A DNA stretch of 64,000 bases from Fragaria x ananassa (GCA_034370585.1 CP139762.1:26762001-26826000), one strand, 5' to 3'. Shown: positions 13,601 to 24,824, counted from the stretch's first letter. The notes: a model not told the origin generated them from the letters alone. Made by a program: numbers and translations.

Positions 13601-15180
13601 GGGGGGGGGGGGGGGAGGGGGGGGCAGGTTCGTAGTGGTTATGGTTGGATGGATTCAATGAACATTGACTTAAATAAATAAACTCTACCTAATAATCAAA
13701 TGTGTATCAGGTTCATACTCCAAAGTTAGATTCAGATAACTATTTTGTACAAGTCAATTTAAACCGTTGACTTATGTCATTGATAATCTTTACTAGTTTG
13801 AGTTCGCTAAACGAATTTTGTTGTGGAATTACTTTTTTGCAAATTGCAGGATGCTACAATTGAGCAGCTCCTTCCCATTTTTCTTTCACTTCTGAAGGAC
13901 GAATTTCCTGATGTGCGCCTCAATATCATTAGCAAGCTTGATCAAGTGAATCAGGTCAGTTTAAGTTTGAGAAAGTAATGTTGGGGCTAAATTGTGTTGT
14001 ATACTATTTTCCCATGCATCTTTGGTTAGTTCAGAATATCCCTTTGTATGCCTTGTTAGACCTTATTATCCAGTTGGTTCCAAGGAAATAAAAATTTATG
14101 GGAAAGCCTAAGCAATTCAGTCTTACAGGTTATTGGAATCGATTTGCTATCTCAATCCTTGTTACCGGCCATAGTTGAGCTTGCGGAGGATAGACATTGG
14201 AGGGTTCGACTTGCAATTATAGAGTACATACCTTTGTTGGCAAGTCAGCTGGGTGTAGGGTTCTTTGATGATAAGCTCGGTTCCCTTTGCATGCAGTGGT
14301 TGCAGGATAAGGTTAGTGGATAGCTACTTTTTATAAGAAAGATTTTCAATGCATGTCACATGTCTCTGTTCTATCATCTTCAGTATCTGTTATGATATTT
14401 TCCCCGTGCTTATTATCTTTGGGATTTATTGCAGGTTTACTCAATTCGTGATGCTGCTGCTAATAATTTGAAGCGCCTTGCTGAAGAATTTGGTCCAGAA
14501 TGGGCAATGCAGCACATTGTTCCACAGGTACTGCGACTCATGTCATTCCTATCAGCTTTGTCATGGGAGATACTGGAATAATTTTTGTTATGCATTCTAC
14601 TTCTGTACCCTTTTTTTCCAACTAAATGTGAATTGATGAACCATTTGGGTAGGTTCTGGAGATGATTGACAATCCACACTATTTGTATCGCATGACAATT
14701 CTGCGTGCAATCTGCCTCCTTGCCCCCGTTATGGGTTCAGAAATCACATGTTCAAAACTGCTTCCGGTGGTTGTCAATGCGTCAAAGGACAGGTATGTAT
14801 ATTCTATAGATCATGTCTACCAAATAGGAAAGATAGGATGGAGTGGAGAGATGCCTGTTTGCTGGCCTTATTCTGTTTTGTTTCCTCTTCAGAGTACCCA
14901 ACATTAAGTTCAATGTGGCAAAGGTGCTGCAGTCCCTTATCCCCATAGTTGATCAGTCGGTGAGTATCTACCTGAATCTTTAGTTCTTAGCAAGTTTATT
15001 ATTGAATACTTTTGCAATTCATCTTTGATTTCATGTGGCATGAAAATTGTTTTGATGCAGGTTGTGGAGAAGACAATTCGTCCCTCTTTGGTTGAGCTTA
15101 GTGAGGACCCAGATGTTGATGTCCGATTTTTTGCTACCCAGGCACTTCAAGCAATCGATCATGTTATGATGTCAAGCTAG
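10634..15180 (+). CDS. PP2AA: PP2A 65-kDa regulatory (scaffold) subunit A
   Basis: This is the scaffold of protein phosphatase 2A: a horseshoe of 15 HEAT repeats that binds the catalytic C and variable B subunits. Arabidopsis RCN1/PP2AA1 and its paralogues act in auxin transport and growth. Twelve exons read without a break: 10634-11026, 11410-11656, 12482-12594, 12840-12919, 13155-13296, 13412-13492, 13850-13954, 14129-14311, 14435-14527, 14653-14792, 14893-14959 and 15061-15180. They give 587 residues, the usual length. HEAT signatures are visible throughout, for example NDDIQLRLNSIRRLSTIARA, MPMVRRSAATNLGKF, HWRVRLAIIEYIPLLA and VYSIRDAAANNLKRLAEEFG, and it ends DHVMMSS. The start MSVVDEPLYPIAVLIDELK is conserved. 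Intron 6 contains a long G run. Which paralogue of the small family this is cannot be told here. Confidence 0.96.
13593..13627 (+). repeat. Poly-G tract in PP2A-A intron 6
   Basis: A run of more than twenty G bases, one A and eight more G lies in the intron between exons ending at 13492 and starting at 13850. On the coding strand it could form G-quadruplex in DNA and pre-mRNA. Its exact length is uncertain because homopolymers are often misassembled. Confidence 0.8.
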
Positions 15181-15960
15181 CCAGGTTTCTTTACACACTA
15201 GTTGTTCAAGAGTAATGGTTAAGAGGATAATACCATTTCTGCAGATCAGAGTAGTTATATTTCTTTGCTGGAGCTTCTGAGTGTGCTAGTACTTTGTGCC
15301 TAACATGCGGGACCGTTTTGGCTACTGAAGTTTATGTCATCTGGTATATGTTATAGTTGTATGATAATAAGCTTTCATATTCCTTTTCTTCTTTTCTATT
15401 TTCTTATCCCGGTCAGCAATTTGTTGTTGTTTCTATCAGGCATTCGTGAGTAGGACGATATTGTTTAGAATTGGACAGCCATTTTGTTTTGTTGGTGAAT
15501 AATATGTATTATTGAATCGATTGTTGGAAGTAATTTTTCCCCACATCAGATCATGCTCTCCAGTCTTACATGCATCTTGATTGGTACCGTGTAGTAGGTA
15601 GCTAAACTTACCCTAGCTAAACTACCAAGAGATGACTTGTTCACCTCGTTCATGGTCGAGATGGTACAATATATCACTCTCTTTAATGTTATTTGATCAC
15701 GATTTATGTTCTCTTTTCTTAATTCGCTTCTACAGTTATTCAGAATTTCTTACTTGCAAAGAGTGGATTACCGACACTACCGAACAGTACAAGCTTCAAA
15801 TACGAACACCAAATTTTAGACTTCTGTATGTGTATCCCAGTTTAAGTTATTGTATACACGACGTGTAGGACTATTGAAATGATATCATTTATCTACCCAC
15901 CATGAAGACTCTTTGGACTGTTGCTAGATTATAATTTACATCGAAATGAGGAGGTTTTGG
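15181..15960. other. PP2A-A 3' UTR and spacer
   Basis: Downstream of the PP2A-A stop codon is T-rich sequence consistent with a 3' UTR, then spacer. No gene was recognised. Confidence 0.5.
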
Positions 15961-15963
15961 GTT

Positions 15964-16143
15964 GGGGCGCCATGGATACAAATATGCCAACCACTTTTAT
16001 TTGCCAACTAAAGATTCCACTCTCTTAGTCTATATATTGACACAGTTAAACAATTTGAAGAGAAATGTGTCAATAGATTAAGAGAGAGTAGACATTTTGA
16101 TAAGCAAATAAATATAGTCGGCAAATTTGTATCGGGATGCCAC
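15964..16143. repeat. Short fold-back (MITE-like) element
   Basis: The left end GGCGCCATGGATACAAATA and the right end, read in reverse complement as GGTGGCATCCCGATACAAAT, form an imperfect inverted repeat that continues inward (GACACA near the loop). The length of about 180 bp suits a MITE. The flanks (GTTTTGGGTTGG and GTTTTGTTTGG) look like a decayed target duplication, so the superfamily is not assigned. Confidence 0.5.
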
Positions 16144-17262
16144 CAGTTTTGTTTGGTCTTCGCTCTCCACTAAGATGAAGTCCTAGCTACCATCCCACGT
16201 GAAAATGGAGTCTAATCAGTCTGGTGGTTTTCTAAATGGTAGACTAGTGTGGACTCCATTTTTCTCCCGTCAATAGTTTGATACCGATACTATGGTGATT
16301 TGACACTTTCCCAGCTTATTCATGCGTCCTTTTCTATGGTTTTGTTTTTTGTATTTCTTCACAGGAAATGAATGCATTTAGAACATACACGGATCTCCAG
16401 CAGCATTACAAGAAAATAGTGTGGAGAGAAGAAGGGATTGGGTTTTGGTGGTTTCTATCTGAATGTTTGGTGTAGGAAGGCATACGGGAGATGAGGGGAG
16501 AGTGATCATCCTTTGGTTCTTTAACTATTTCGAAGATATTTTATTCCTTATGTTTGAAGTCAGAACCACACGTAAATTATCTATCCATCTATTTATCTAC
16601 TAGTAAATAAAACCTGTCTAATAGTGCTTTAGATACCACCCGCGCATTGCTGCGGGTTAGGATTTATTGATGATGAACAATATTCAATCTCCATCTCACG
16701 CCTCCCATGTCACCACCTTTTTTAAATCTACCGCCGATTCCCCCGCCTTCCCTTATTTTTCCACAAACACATCCATCTTCCCAAAATCTGCCACCAACAT
16801 CATGGCCTCCATGCCTGCAAAATCCACTGCTCACCTCCAATTCTACCACCTCCTATTTCGCCACCTGCACAAAATTCACCATCAACCTCATAGCCTCTAC
16901 CATTCTTTTTTTAATTCCACCACCATACGCCTTCCTCTTGCCAAAACTCACCATGGACACTTCTGACCCTATGCCCACAACCAAGTAAAAAATAGAAAAT
17001 AAAGAAGTAACAAAATTTCTAAGGACACAAACGTCTTTTTGATCAGAACAATTGCACATTTGTAAATAAATTTGTATTAAGAGGTGGGTAACACAGTCTT
17101 TTTTAGTCAGTATAATGACAGATTCGTAAATAAATTGCATTAAAAGGCAAAATAGACCATTCACCAACTAGAGTCGAAAACACAATTAATTAACCCGAAA
17201 TCCGGGGGGGGGGGGGGAACACAATTCACAATAGATATGAACAGTGCTTTTCCCCTTATTGT
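16144..17262. other. Spacer with possible Helitron-like end
   Basis: No gene is supported; long readings near 16664-17167 are low-complexity and overlap on both strands. At 16596 the sequence TCTACTAGTAAATAAAACC resembles a plant Helitron 5' start. A hairpin-forming GC-rich palindrome (ACCCGC, loop, GCGGGT) follows at 16637-16656. A poly-G tract lies at about 17204-17217. Confidence 0.3.
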
Positions 17263-17483
17263 TTTATTTTAGGGAAAATGCCCATTTAGTACTAATTCAA
17301 ACCTTTTATTTCCCATTCCAATGATAATCTTTTGCATTAGCCCATTCCAATATAAGGTAACCATTTTTATGCCCAAATGCACAAATCTTTACTAAAGTCT
17401 TAACAAACCATATTATTTCAAGACTATTTTGCCCCCACCTCTTCAACATGAAAAGACTTGGCCGGAACCTCAGACTCCGGTCA

Positions 17484-17585
17484 CCGGAATTTCCCCGACC
17501 GCCGGATTCCGGTCACGGATTTTCCCCGACCGCCGGATTCCGGTCACGGATTTTCCCCGACCGCCGGATTCCGGTCACCGGATTT
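17484..17585. repeat. 31-bp GC-rich tandem repeat inside the Pack-MULE
   Basis: Three near-perfect units of 31 bp contain CCCCGACCGCCGGATTCCGG. The composition is unlike the AT-rich surroundings. Confidence 0.75.
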
Positions 17586-17935
17586 TCCCCTATAACCAGT
17601 TACTGATCCCCAATAATCAGTTACTGACCAGTTAATGACCCATAATAACCAGTTATTAACCCCCAGTAACCAATTATTGATTAATTACTGACACCCAGTA
17701 ACCAGTTACTGACCCCCAATAACTTTTAGTTTTCAGTTACTGACACCCAGTAATCACTTAGTTTTCAGTTACTGACACCCAATAATCACTTTGTTTTCAG
17801 TTACTGACACCCAGTAATCACCCAATAATCATGTTGTTTTCAGTTACTGACACCCAGTAACCAGTTACTGACCCTCAGTAAACAGTTACTGACCTTAATA
17901 ATCGAGTTACTGACTCCAATAACTGAAAACAAACT
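17586..17935. repeat. Degenerate CAGTTACTGACACCCAGTAA repeat inside the Pack-MULE
   Basis: More than ten degenerate copies of a motif alternating TTACTGAC with CCCARTAA. One copy (17706-17722, TTACTGACCCCCAATAA) is the exact reverse complement of a motif repeated at 47,100-47,570. Confidence 0.7.
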
Positions 17936-18376
17936 CCAATCAACCACCAATGTAGAGAGAGAAACAAACTCAGAAAAAGCAAAAGAGCAGCTTCCATTCT
18001 CCTCCTTCCAACCCAACACGGCTAAGCAATAATTCCCAATCCCAATCCCCACTCCAATTCTCCCCAAAATTAAACCGAACCGGCGAACAAGCCCAATTCA
18101 TTTTCCACAGATCCTTATCCTTCTCTTCTCCTCCCAAACCCTAAATCCGATCCCTTTTCCTCAAACCTCGCCGTAAATTCCCAGGTACGAACATACACGC
18201 GCCCAATCACCGATCGTATCTTGTTGATTTCAATCGTTACGATACTGTTCGATCTTGATTTCGCCGGAATTGGTTTCCGGATTAGCGTTTCTGCGCACGT
18301 TGACGTATTTTTTGTTTTGTGTGTGTGTGTGTTTGCAGAAAGATAGAGAGGGATCGATAATCGGAGATAAGCAACC

Positions 18377-18448
18377 ATGTTTACCAGGATTTTTGGGAAA
18401 TCGAAAACGGAAACCAGCGCTCTGACCACCTTAGACAAGTTAAATGAG
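18377..18448 (+). pseudogene. Captured first coding exon of SNF7/VPS32 (ESCRT-III)
   Basis: SNF7 (VPS32/CHMP4) polymerises on endosomes in the ESCRT-III complex. This 24-codon exon starts MFTRIFGKSKTETSALTTLD, ends KLNE and is followed by a good GT donor; it matches the start of plant VPS32. Upstream, a donor-like CCCAG|GTACG (18185) and an acceptor TTTGCAG (18339) look like the parent gene's 5' UTR intron. This shows the copy was taken from genomic DNA. The remaining exons are absent, so no functional SNF7 can be made. It lies wholly within the Mutator-like element. Confidence 0.8.
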
Positions 18449-18905
18449 GTACGATCACCTCTTGTTCATCGATTTCGGCTTTTCAATACCGAGTGTGTGT
18501 AGTTTTGATGAGTTTGTTGATGCTATTGGATTGTTGATGCGATCGGATTATGTAATCTGAGTGAACTATTGATGTTGAGAGGGGGAGAGAGAGAGAGAGG
18601 TTTGAGGAGGCTGGATCCGGATGAGGAGGATGAGATCGAGGCGGATCGTCAGTCGCCGGTCGTCGGCGTCGGTTGGCGGTTTTGGGTTTCTGGTGGAGCA
18701 ACTCGGTTAGAGAGAGAGAGGAATGGATCGGGAAGAGAGAAGAAGAAGAAAGAGATAAGAAAAGAATGATGTAGGTTTACTTAAACACAGGGTAATACCG
18801 TCTTTTTCTCAAGAATCATTGAAATTGGCACAATGATAAGATTTTAATTGGAATGGGCTTTAGTTTGCAAATATTTAGGCATTAGGGCATTTTCCCTTTA
18901 TTTTA

Positions 18906-19985
18906 TATAATGTTCTATGTTATACGATACTATAGGATGAAGTGTTTAGGTTTAGCAATATACGGATTTTTCAAAAATTCAAATTTCATAACGAAATCAT
19001 CCCATTAGTGAGATAAAAAATGAGCAGAAAAACATACATAGACTGGTACGAAAATAACGACGCACTACCAGTAAGGTGAGGTGGCACGGTCTGTAGTTCA
19101 AAGTAGCTAAGGAGTTACTAAACGTGCAAACTACTTAACGTTGATACTTCAATGGTGATGGATCATAGAGATTGTCTGTGTCAGTAAGACTGTAAGTACA
19201 GTTTTGGGGGTTGAGTCGTATTGTAAACAACGACCGATGGCTCGCACCTGGTTCCCACCAACTCAATCCCCCATATACTTAGCCTGCTTTGGTTTGGTTG
19301 AAGGTGATCGATCATGATGGGGATCCCTTATAAATACAGACCCTTATGTTAAATGGGATTATGAGCATGCATACATTAAGCTTTTTCCCCAGTTACCATT
19401 TACCAGTTCATTTCATAATGCTTCTTCACAGCATGGAAGTAGCTTCAGAATCACAAGGGGAACCAGAAGAAAGAAAGAGATCACCAGTTCTGTGTAAACC
19501 TCAGGTAGACACTAAATTCTTGCTGGGAAATTGGCGTACATAGAGTGTTTATGATATATGTATTAATTTGTCTTTGATTTTTTCAGCACGATATTCATCT
19601 GGAACACTCATTTGAGCAAGAATGTACGACGAAGTTTGTAGGCGAAGGTTGTGAACTGTAGGGAGTTTAAGAAACCTCGACCACGAACCTTCATGTTGAG
19701 GGCATTTTGGGTTGTACAAAAGAGGTTTCCAGCCTTCATCAATCATACTTCAACCTTCTTCTAGCTAGGGTTATGCGTGAGAGCAGACATCACAAATTCC
19801 TTTAGCCCTAAAATACAAAGAAAATTGTTTTAAATATATTTCCTCCACATACGTTTAGTATATCAAGAATTAATATAAAACAAGAATTATATATATGTTT
19901 GAGCTAGTATAAGTCTCATATTCGTAAGTGATAGATTGTGCTGTTGGTTCTTTCTGTTAGACTCCAGGAATATCAACTCCATCAT
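18906..19985. other. Spacer with a weak candidate small transcription unit
   Basis: TATAAATA at 19329-19336 is followed by ATG codons at 19346 and 19434. A possible exon then reads MEVASESQGEPEERKRSPVL up to a GT at 19505, and a further piece follows after an AG at 19587. I do not recognise the peptide and codon bias is unclear, so I do not call a gene. Confidence 0.2.
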
Positions 19986-19989
19986 AGCG

Positions 19990-20290
19990 CAAATCTTACA
20001 TGACGGGGCATAAAAGAGCGACAACTTGGAGACTACCAAGTGCAGGTTGGGTGAAAATTTATTCGGAGGGTTCTTTCCATGCCGATCGATCTGGTTCAGG
20101 TGGGATTGTGAGAGAGATGACAAGGGGCATTGGCCGCATTGTTTGGGACTTGGGAGGATGTTAAATATGCTCATGTGACTAATGTTTCTTCTGCTCAGCA
20201 AGTTGAAGCTTTAGCTAGGAGGGAGGCAATCTCATTTGCTATCCAACAAGGTCTCTCCAGTTATCTTTGGGACAAAATATGTTATTTTTT
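19990..20290 (+). pseudogene. LINE-type RNase H relic (first)
   Basis: A reading of WRLPSAGWVKIYSEGSFHAD then SGSGGIVREMTRG, frame-shifted near 20135 into WEDVKYAHVTNVSSAQQVEA and LARREAISFAIQQG. It follows the RNase H (RVT_3) domain typical of plant LINE retrotransposons. It has stops and a frame change, and no reverse transcriptase is next to it. It is a dead fragment. Confidence 0.6.
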
Positions 20291-20291
20291 A

Positions 20292-20891
20292 ACAACCAAT
20301 CAAGCTGAAAGTGTGTGTGACAATATCTTTCATCTAATCATTGATACAACGTTATTATTTTACTCGCTTATCGTCAAGCTAATGGTTCTTATTTTACTCA
20401 TGCTTATCGTCAAGCTAATGGTTTGGCTCATAATTTAGCAAGTTTGCTTATTGTTCATCTAATTCTTTAGCTTAATGTCTAGAACCTCCACCTTGTATTT
20501 TCAGGGAGTATTTTTATGTACTGGGAGTTCACCTCCTAGTTTACTATGAGTTGTCATTTTCTCTAAAAAAGAAACTGTTATTTGAGAATGAATATATATA
20601 CACATGTATGAACCAAAAGGGTATCCTAGCTCTGATTTTCAATGCATAAATTTTTCTTCAAGAAAATTGTTGCTCTAGTTTGCTGTAGCTAATTAAAGCA
20701 GCAAGCTTTGTCTTGCATTCTGATTAGATGGAGTTGTATGAGCATATATGATTAGATTGCTTTTACATAATTACATATGGACATACATTACAAACTCTTT
20801 TCTAAAATACAAGGGATCGGATAAGTGATTTCTCTAGCTACCATACTTCTAATATGTAAATTCTCATTTCTTCTCACATAGATTCTTCTAG
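20292..20891. other. Spacer and carboxylesterase 3' region
   Basis: T-rich sequence downstream of the minus-strand carboxylesterase. A short direct repeat (TATCGTCAAGCTAATGGT) occurs near 20369 and 20404. No gene was recognised. Confidence 0.4.
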
Positions 20892-21983
20892 CTAGTTGTT
20901 TTCAACAAAGGCCTTAATTTGAGTTATCATCTCCAGGCATCGAGTTTGTGCTAGCATAGACTTATCTAGTACCTGAAACGCATGCCCTACCCCTCTGTAC
21001 ACCACAGTCTCAACCTTCTTCCCTGCTCTAACCATTGCACCACAAAAATCGAACTCCCTATCTTTCAAAATGTCCAGCTCCGAAATACACACCATCATCG
21101 CCACGCTATCCGAGCCAAAACACGAGCCGTTAGCCAAAGGATTGCACCATGGATGGTAGCGGTTCGAACCGGCCGGCAGTGCCAATCTCCAGTAGGTATC
21201 TGAAGCTGCCAGGTTCAACACCGAGCGACGTCGTGGCTGCACCATGTCGTGGTTCTTCTCCGAACTCGTCCTGTCTTCTCCCCCAAAAAATGGTTGCACC
21301 AGAATTACACCTTTAATAATTAAAGGCAATAAAAATTTCTCAGAACAAAGCAGTCTTGTGCTCACATTATGGGCTATGTTGGCACCAGCACTATCCCCCA
21401 CCAAGAATATTCTAGAAAAGTCGCACTGCGTCGACCACCACTGGTTGCTCTCCTCCTCCCCACCACGTTCACAAGAAGCTTCTTGTTTTAGCCACACAAG
21501 GGATCTGAGTCCATCTTCATAAGCAGCTGGAAGAGGGTGTTCAGGTGCCAAACGGTAATTTACCGACATGATTATGCAACCGGCCTTGGCGGCTAGCTTT
21601 GCCAAAAACTCATGGTAACAACTCCAAGCGGCGGAGCCAACGCAAAACCCACCTCCGTGAAAATACACTAGCAAAGGGAGCTTCTTCATCGGATTATTCA
21701 TGTCGCGGCGTATCGGAACATAGAAACGTGAGGAAACGTTTGTGAACCTGCCAATGACTATGTCCATGGATGTCACGCCTAACTCCGGATCGACCGCGGC
21801 GGTGACGCACGGGACGATCTGGGGTCTCTCGACACGTCCGTCTTTGTATACTTTGATAAGCCCTTCGATTTCTTCGATCACAAAGGTCTCTTGCTGCTGG
21901 TGATGGTCGACTGTGTTGTTGGTCTTTTGCTTCAGATAGCTTGGATCCAAGGTGATAGCAGCCACCATTCTTTGTGCTCTCAT
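20892..21983 (-). CDS. CXE17: Carboxylesterase, alpha/beta hydrolase fold-3 (CXE17-like)
   Basis: A single-exon, 363-residue enzyme of the plant CXE family (hormone-sensitive-lipase-like, related to the GID1 gibberellin receptor). It hydrolyses carboxylic esters; the natural substrate is unknown. The oxyanion-hole motif HGGGF is at 109-113, nucleophile Ser198 lies in GDSAG, Asp304 in SELDIL and His334 in GVGHAF, so the catalytic triad is complete. GID1 receptors have lost the catalytic His, so this is an enzyme rather than a receptor. The N-terminal block EEIEGLIKVYKDGRVERP and the block LLVYFHGGGFCVGSAAWSCY resemble Arabidopsis CXE17. A TATAAAAG lies about 105 bp upstream of the ATG on the same strand. 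No signal peptide is obvious, so it is probably cytosolic. Confidence 0.93.
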   Translation of the reverse strand: MRAQRMVAAITLDPSYLKQKTNNTVDHHQQQETFVIEEIEGLIKVYKDGRVERPQIVPCVTAAVDPELGVTSMDIVIGRFTNVSSRFYVPIRRDMNNPMKKLPLLVYFHGGGFCVGSAAWSCYHEFLAKLAAKAGCIIMSVNYRLAPEHPLPAAYEDGLRSLVWLKQEASCERGGEEESNQWWSTQCDFSRIFLVGDSAGANIAHNVSTRLLCSEKFLLPLIIKGVILVQPFFGGEDRTSSEKNHDMVQPRRRSVLNLAASDTYWRLALPAGSNRYHPWCNPLANGSCFGSDSVAMMVCISELDILKDREFDFCGAMVRAGKKVETVVYRGVGHAFQVLDKSMLAQTRCLEMITQIKAFVENN

Positions 21984-22087
21984 TATGAGAAGGAGAAGAT
22001 AGAAATATAGAGAATGCGTGTTAGCTAGCTAGCAGAAAATCTGGGACTATTTTGGGTTTGTATGCAGTGATGCAGAATTGCAGAGCC

Positions 22088-22095
22088 CTTTTATA
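22088..22095 (-). promoter_or_regulatory. TATA box of the carboxylesterase gene
   Basis: TATAAAAG on the minus strand, 105 bp upstream of the start codon, predicts a leader of roughly 75 bases. Confidence 0.6.
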
Positions 22096-22099
22096 GATG

Positions 22100-23410
22100 T
22101 TTCGACAAGAAGAGTTGTAATGGCCACTGGCCAGGTGTCTTTACGTGGATGAAGTGTATTAGGGGCCCTAGAGGGAGTTGTGTGCTCCGAACATAGACGT
22201 ACAATTCTTGAATAATTGAGTGTGTTTCTTGTACCTCATTTCCGACACTAATTTGGTGTTATCAAAATAACTCAAATGTTCCAGAGTAAGATCAAAGTTT
22301 TAAGCTTATGATTACTGGTAAGATGCCACACAAATATCACGTCCACTCTACCAAACACCTACTCCCTTCATTAACCAATTGATTTTGCTTCATCTAAAAA
22401 CATGTATTGTGAATTAGCGATCTACTAAGATATTTCAATCTTGTGATTCGGCTACTCATTAGTGGGTAATGAACCCAAAGTGCTCGTGCAATGTAGCCTA
22501 ACCATTTTCAACGACATAGTAATGTGGTCGAGAGTTGATATACAATTGCTAAACAGAAGTAACTAAAAGGCAACATCATAATTAATGATATATGTGAAAC
22601 CATATGATGCCCTAAAGTATAGATAGCTAGCTCTCTTGGAAAAGCTTTTAGAATTTGTGCATGACATTGTTGACATTATGGGGGACACGAGCTGCTGTGT
22701 ACTTTAGTGGAGTCAAAGCACTACACAAGGGAGTACCTAACATTTGGTTGCCTAGCTCGTTGAAATCGATGTAAATCGATTCAGTTGGCTTTTGAAAATC
22801 AAGCACTAGCTAATCAAGAGCCTCCCTGTTTTCAGGACATCCATGGAACATGCTGAAGATTTTGAGTCTATGGGGGCTTGTACGTATGTGTTACAAATAC
22901 GTACATAGTTAGTTTTTCCGAATTTAAGACCACTGGACAAAGAAAGCACTTGAAAATAATTTCGATCTTATAGCTATTCTGGTTGTGTGGTCGTGATAAA
23001 GAATTAAAATATATGTATTCGCATATATATTGGTATTTTAAAAAAGGAAGATATACAGGATATATCGGAGATATTGAGAAAAAAATATCTTAAATTTGGG
23101 AAGAATTTTTTTTCTAAAATATTTAATTTATTGTATTTACTTATAAATTGTACAAACATCAATTTCATCAATATCTAGAAAGAGATTCCAAGTGGTTGAA
23201 AAGACGTACGGTAGTCCACAAAAGTATAGTATTCAAACCAAAACATATAACCCTACGAATTGTACGTTGAATATGATAGTCGTATATCTTTTTGGAGCTG
23301 TTAATTGTTCCCCTTATATTTCTTTTCGAATATTGTTGATGCTGATTTTTATTTAAGCCCAAATTTTTTACATATATTTTTTTAATATATCAGATATTTA
23401 TCGTAGATTT
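22100..23410. other. Intergenic AT-rich spacer
   Basis: The upstream region of the carboxylesterase, followed by AT-rich sequence with GGAGATAT-type motifs near 23,050. No gene was recognised. Confidence 0.5.
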
Positions 23411-23534
23411 CCTATATATGGGAGATATTTGACTGAATTGGAGATATTTGACAGAATCGAAGAAATTTGACGGAATCAGAAAAATTTGACAGAATAAGAG
23501 ATAATTGACGGAATCGAAAATATTTGACAGAATC

Positions 23535-24824
23535 TATAATATCCCACATCGGCCAACGGAGAGGGGTTATGTGCTGTATATGTACATGCCCACCTCCAAT
23601 CTAATACGAGGCCTTTTGGTGGCTCAGCGGCTTCGGAGGGGATGGGTACTCCGAGGTTAAGCATGTTGATGCTAGAGCAATCCCAGGATGGGTGACCTAT
23701 TGGGAAGCTGCTCCTGAGCTGCCGGAAACAAAACCGTGAGGGCCGGCGGGCCCAAAGCGGACAATATCGTGTTACAGCGGAATGGGTCCTGGGATGTGAC
23801 AAATGGTATCAGAGCCACTCTGCCGTGTGGCGCGAGTGTGCCGACGAGGGCGTCGGACTCCCAAGGGGGGTGGATTGTAATATCCCACATTGGCCAACGG
23901 AGAGGGGTTATGTGCTGTATATGTACATGCCCACCTCCAATCTAATACGAGGCCTTTTGGTGGCTCAGCGGCTTCGGAGGGGATGGGTACTCCGAGGTTA
24001 AGCATGTTGATGCTAGAGCAATCCCAGGATGGGTGACTTACTGGGAAGCTGCTCCTGAGCTGCCGGAAACAAAACCGTGAGGGCCGGTGGGCCCAAAGCG
24101 GATAATATCGTGTTACGGCGGAGAGGGTCCTGGGATGTGACAAATGGTATCAGAGCCACTATGCCGTGTGGCGCGAGTGTGCCGACGAGGGCGTCGGACT
24201 CCCAAGGGGGGTGGATTGTAATATCCCACATCGGCCAACGAAGAGGGGTTATGTGCTGTATATGTACATGCCCACCTCCAATCTAATACGAGGCCTTTTG
24301 GTGGCTCAGCGGCTTCGGAGGGGATGGGTACTCCGAGGTTAAGCATGTTGATGCTAGAGCAATCCCAGGATGGGTGACCTACTGGGAAGCTGCTCCTGAG
24401 CTGCCGGAAACAAAACCGTGAGGGCCGGCGGGCCCAAAGCGGATAATATCGTGTTACGGCGGAGAGGGTCCTGGGATGTGACAAATGGTATCAGAGCTAC
24501 TCTGCCGTGTGGCGCGAGTGTGCCGACGAGGGCGTCGGACTCCCAAGGGGGGTGGATTGTAATATCCCACATCGGCCAACGGAGAGGGGTTATGTGCTGT
24601 ATATGTACATGCCCACCTCCAATCTAATACGAGGCCTTTTGGTGGCTCAGCGGCTTCGGAGGGGATGGGTACTCCGAGGTTAAGCATGTTGATGCTAGAG
24701 CAATCTCAGGATGGGTGACCTACTGGGAAGCTGCTCCTGAGCTGCCGGAAACAAAACCGTGAGGGCCGGCGGGCCCAAAGCGGATAATATCGTGTTACGG
24801 CGGAATGGGTCCTGGGATGTGACA
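23535..24824 (+). mobile_element. Cassandra TRIM retrotransposon, tandem array of four LTRs and three internal segments
   Basis: The 341-bp period consists of a 267-bp LTR and a 74-bp internal segment. LTRs are at 23535-23801, 23876-24142, 24217-24483 and 24558-24824. LTRs begin TGTAATATCCCACATC (the first has TATAAT) and end GGGATGTGACA. The internal part starts with the primer-binding site TGGTATCAGAGC, complementary to initiator Met-tRNA, and ends in a purine tract, CCAAGGGGGGTGGAT. Each LTR carries a 5S-rRNA-like block with the Pol III control sequences (GTTAAGC, GGATGGGTGACC). This is diagnostic for Cassandra. GAATC flanks both ends. There is no coding capacity. Tandem forms arise by unequal LTR recombination. 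Confidence 0.92.
23621..23705 (+). repeat. 5S rRNA-derived block in Cassandra LTR (first of four)
   Basis: The block reads GGATGGGTACTCCGAGGTTAAGC and then GCAATCCCAGGATGGGTGACC, matching the internal promoter region of plant 5S rRNA. Equivalent blocks lie 341, 682 and 1,023 bp downstream. It lacks the conserved 5' end of true 5S RNA. Confidence 0.85.

Larger units (their letters stand above)
17263..18905. mobile_element. Pack-MULE: non-autonomous Mutator-like element with captured SNF7 exon
   Basis: The element is 17272-18896 (1,625 bp) and is flanked by a perfect 9-bp duplication, TTTATTTTA (17263-17271 and 18897-18905); 9 bp is the Mutator hallmark. Both ends read GGGAAAATGCCC going inward. 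A second conserved inner block, CCCATTCCAAT followed by AATCTT, occurs about 35-45 bp inside each end, so the terminal inverted repeats are longer but degenerate. Inside are a short GC-rich tandem repeat, a TTACTGACACCCAGTAA-type repeat and genomic DNA from an SNF7/VPS32 gene including introns. No transposase is present, so it depends on a source in trans. Confidence 0.85.

Noticed and set aside
16664..17167. Overlapping open readings on both strands
   Set aside because: Low-complexity Pro/Ser/His-rich translation with no family signal and mutual overlap.
19346..19660. Small gene behind a TATAAATA
   Set aside because: Two short exons can be imagined but the peptide is not recognisable and no conserved feature supports it.
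23535..24824. 5S rDNA cluster
   Set aside because: The repeats carry 5S-like blocks, but they lack the true 5S 5' end and have LTR ends, a Met-tRNA primer site and a purine tract. They are Cassandra LTRs.
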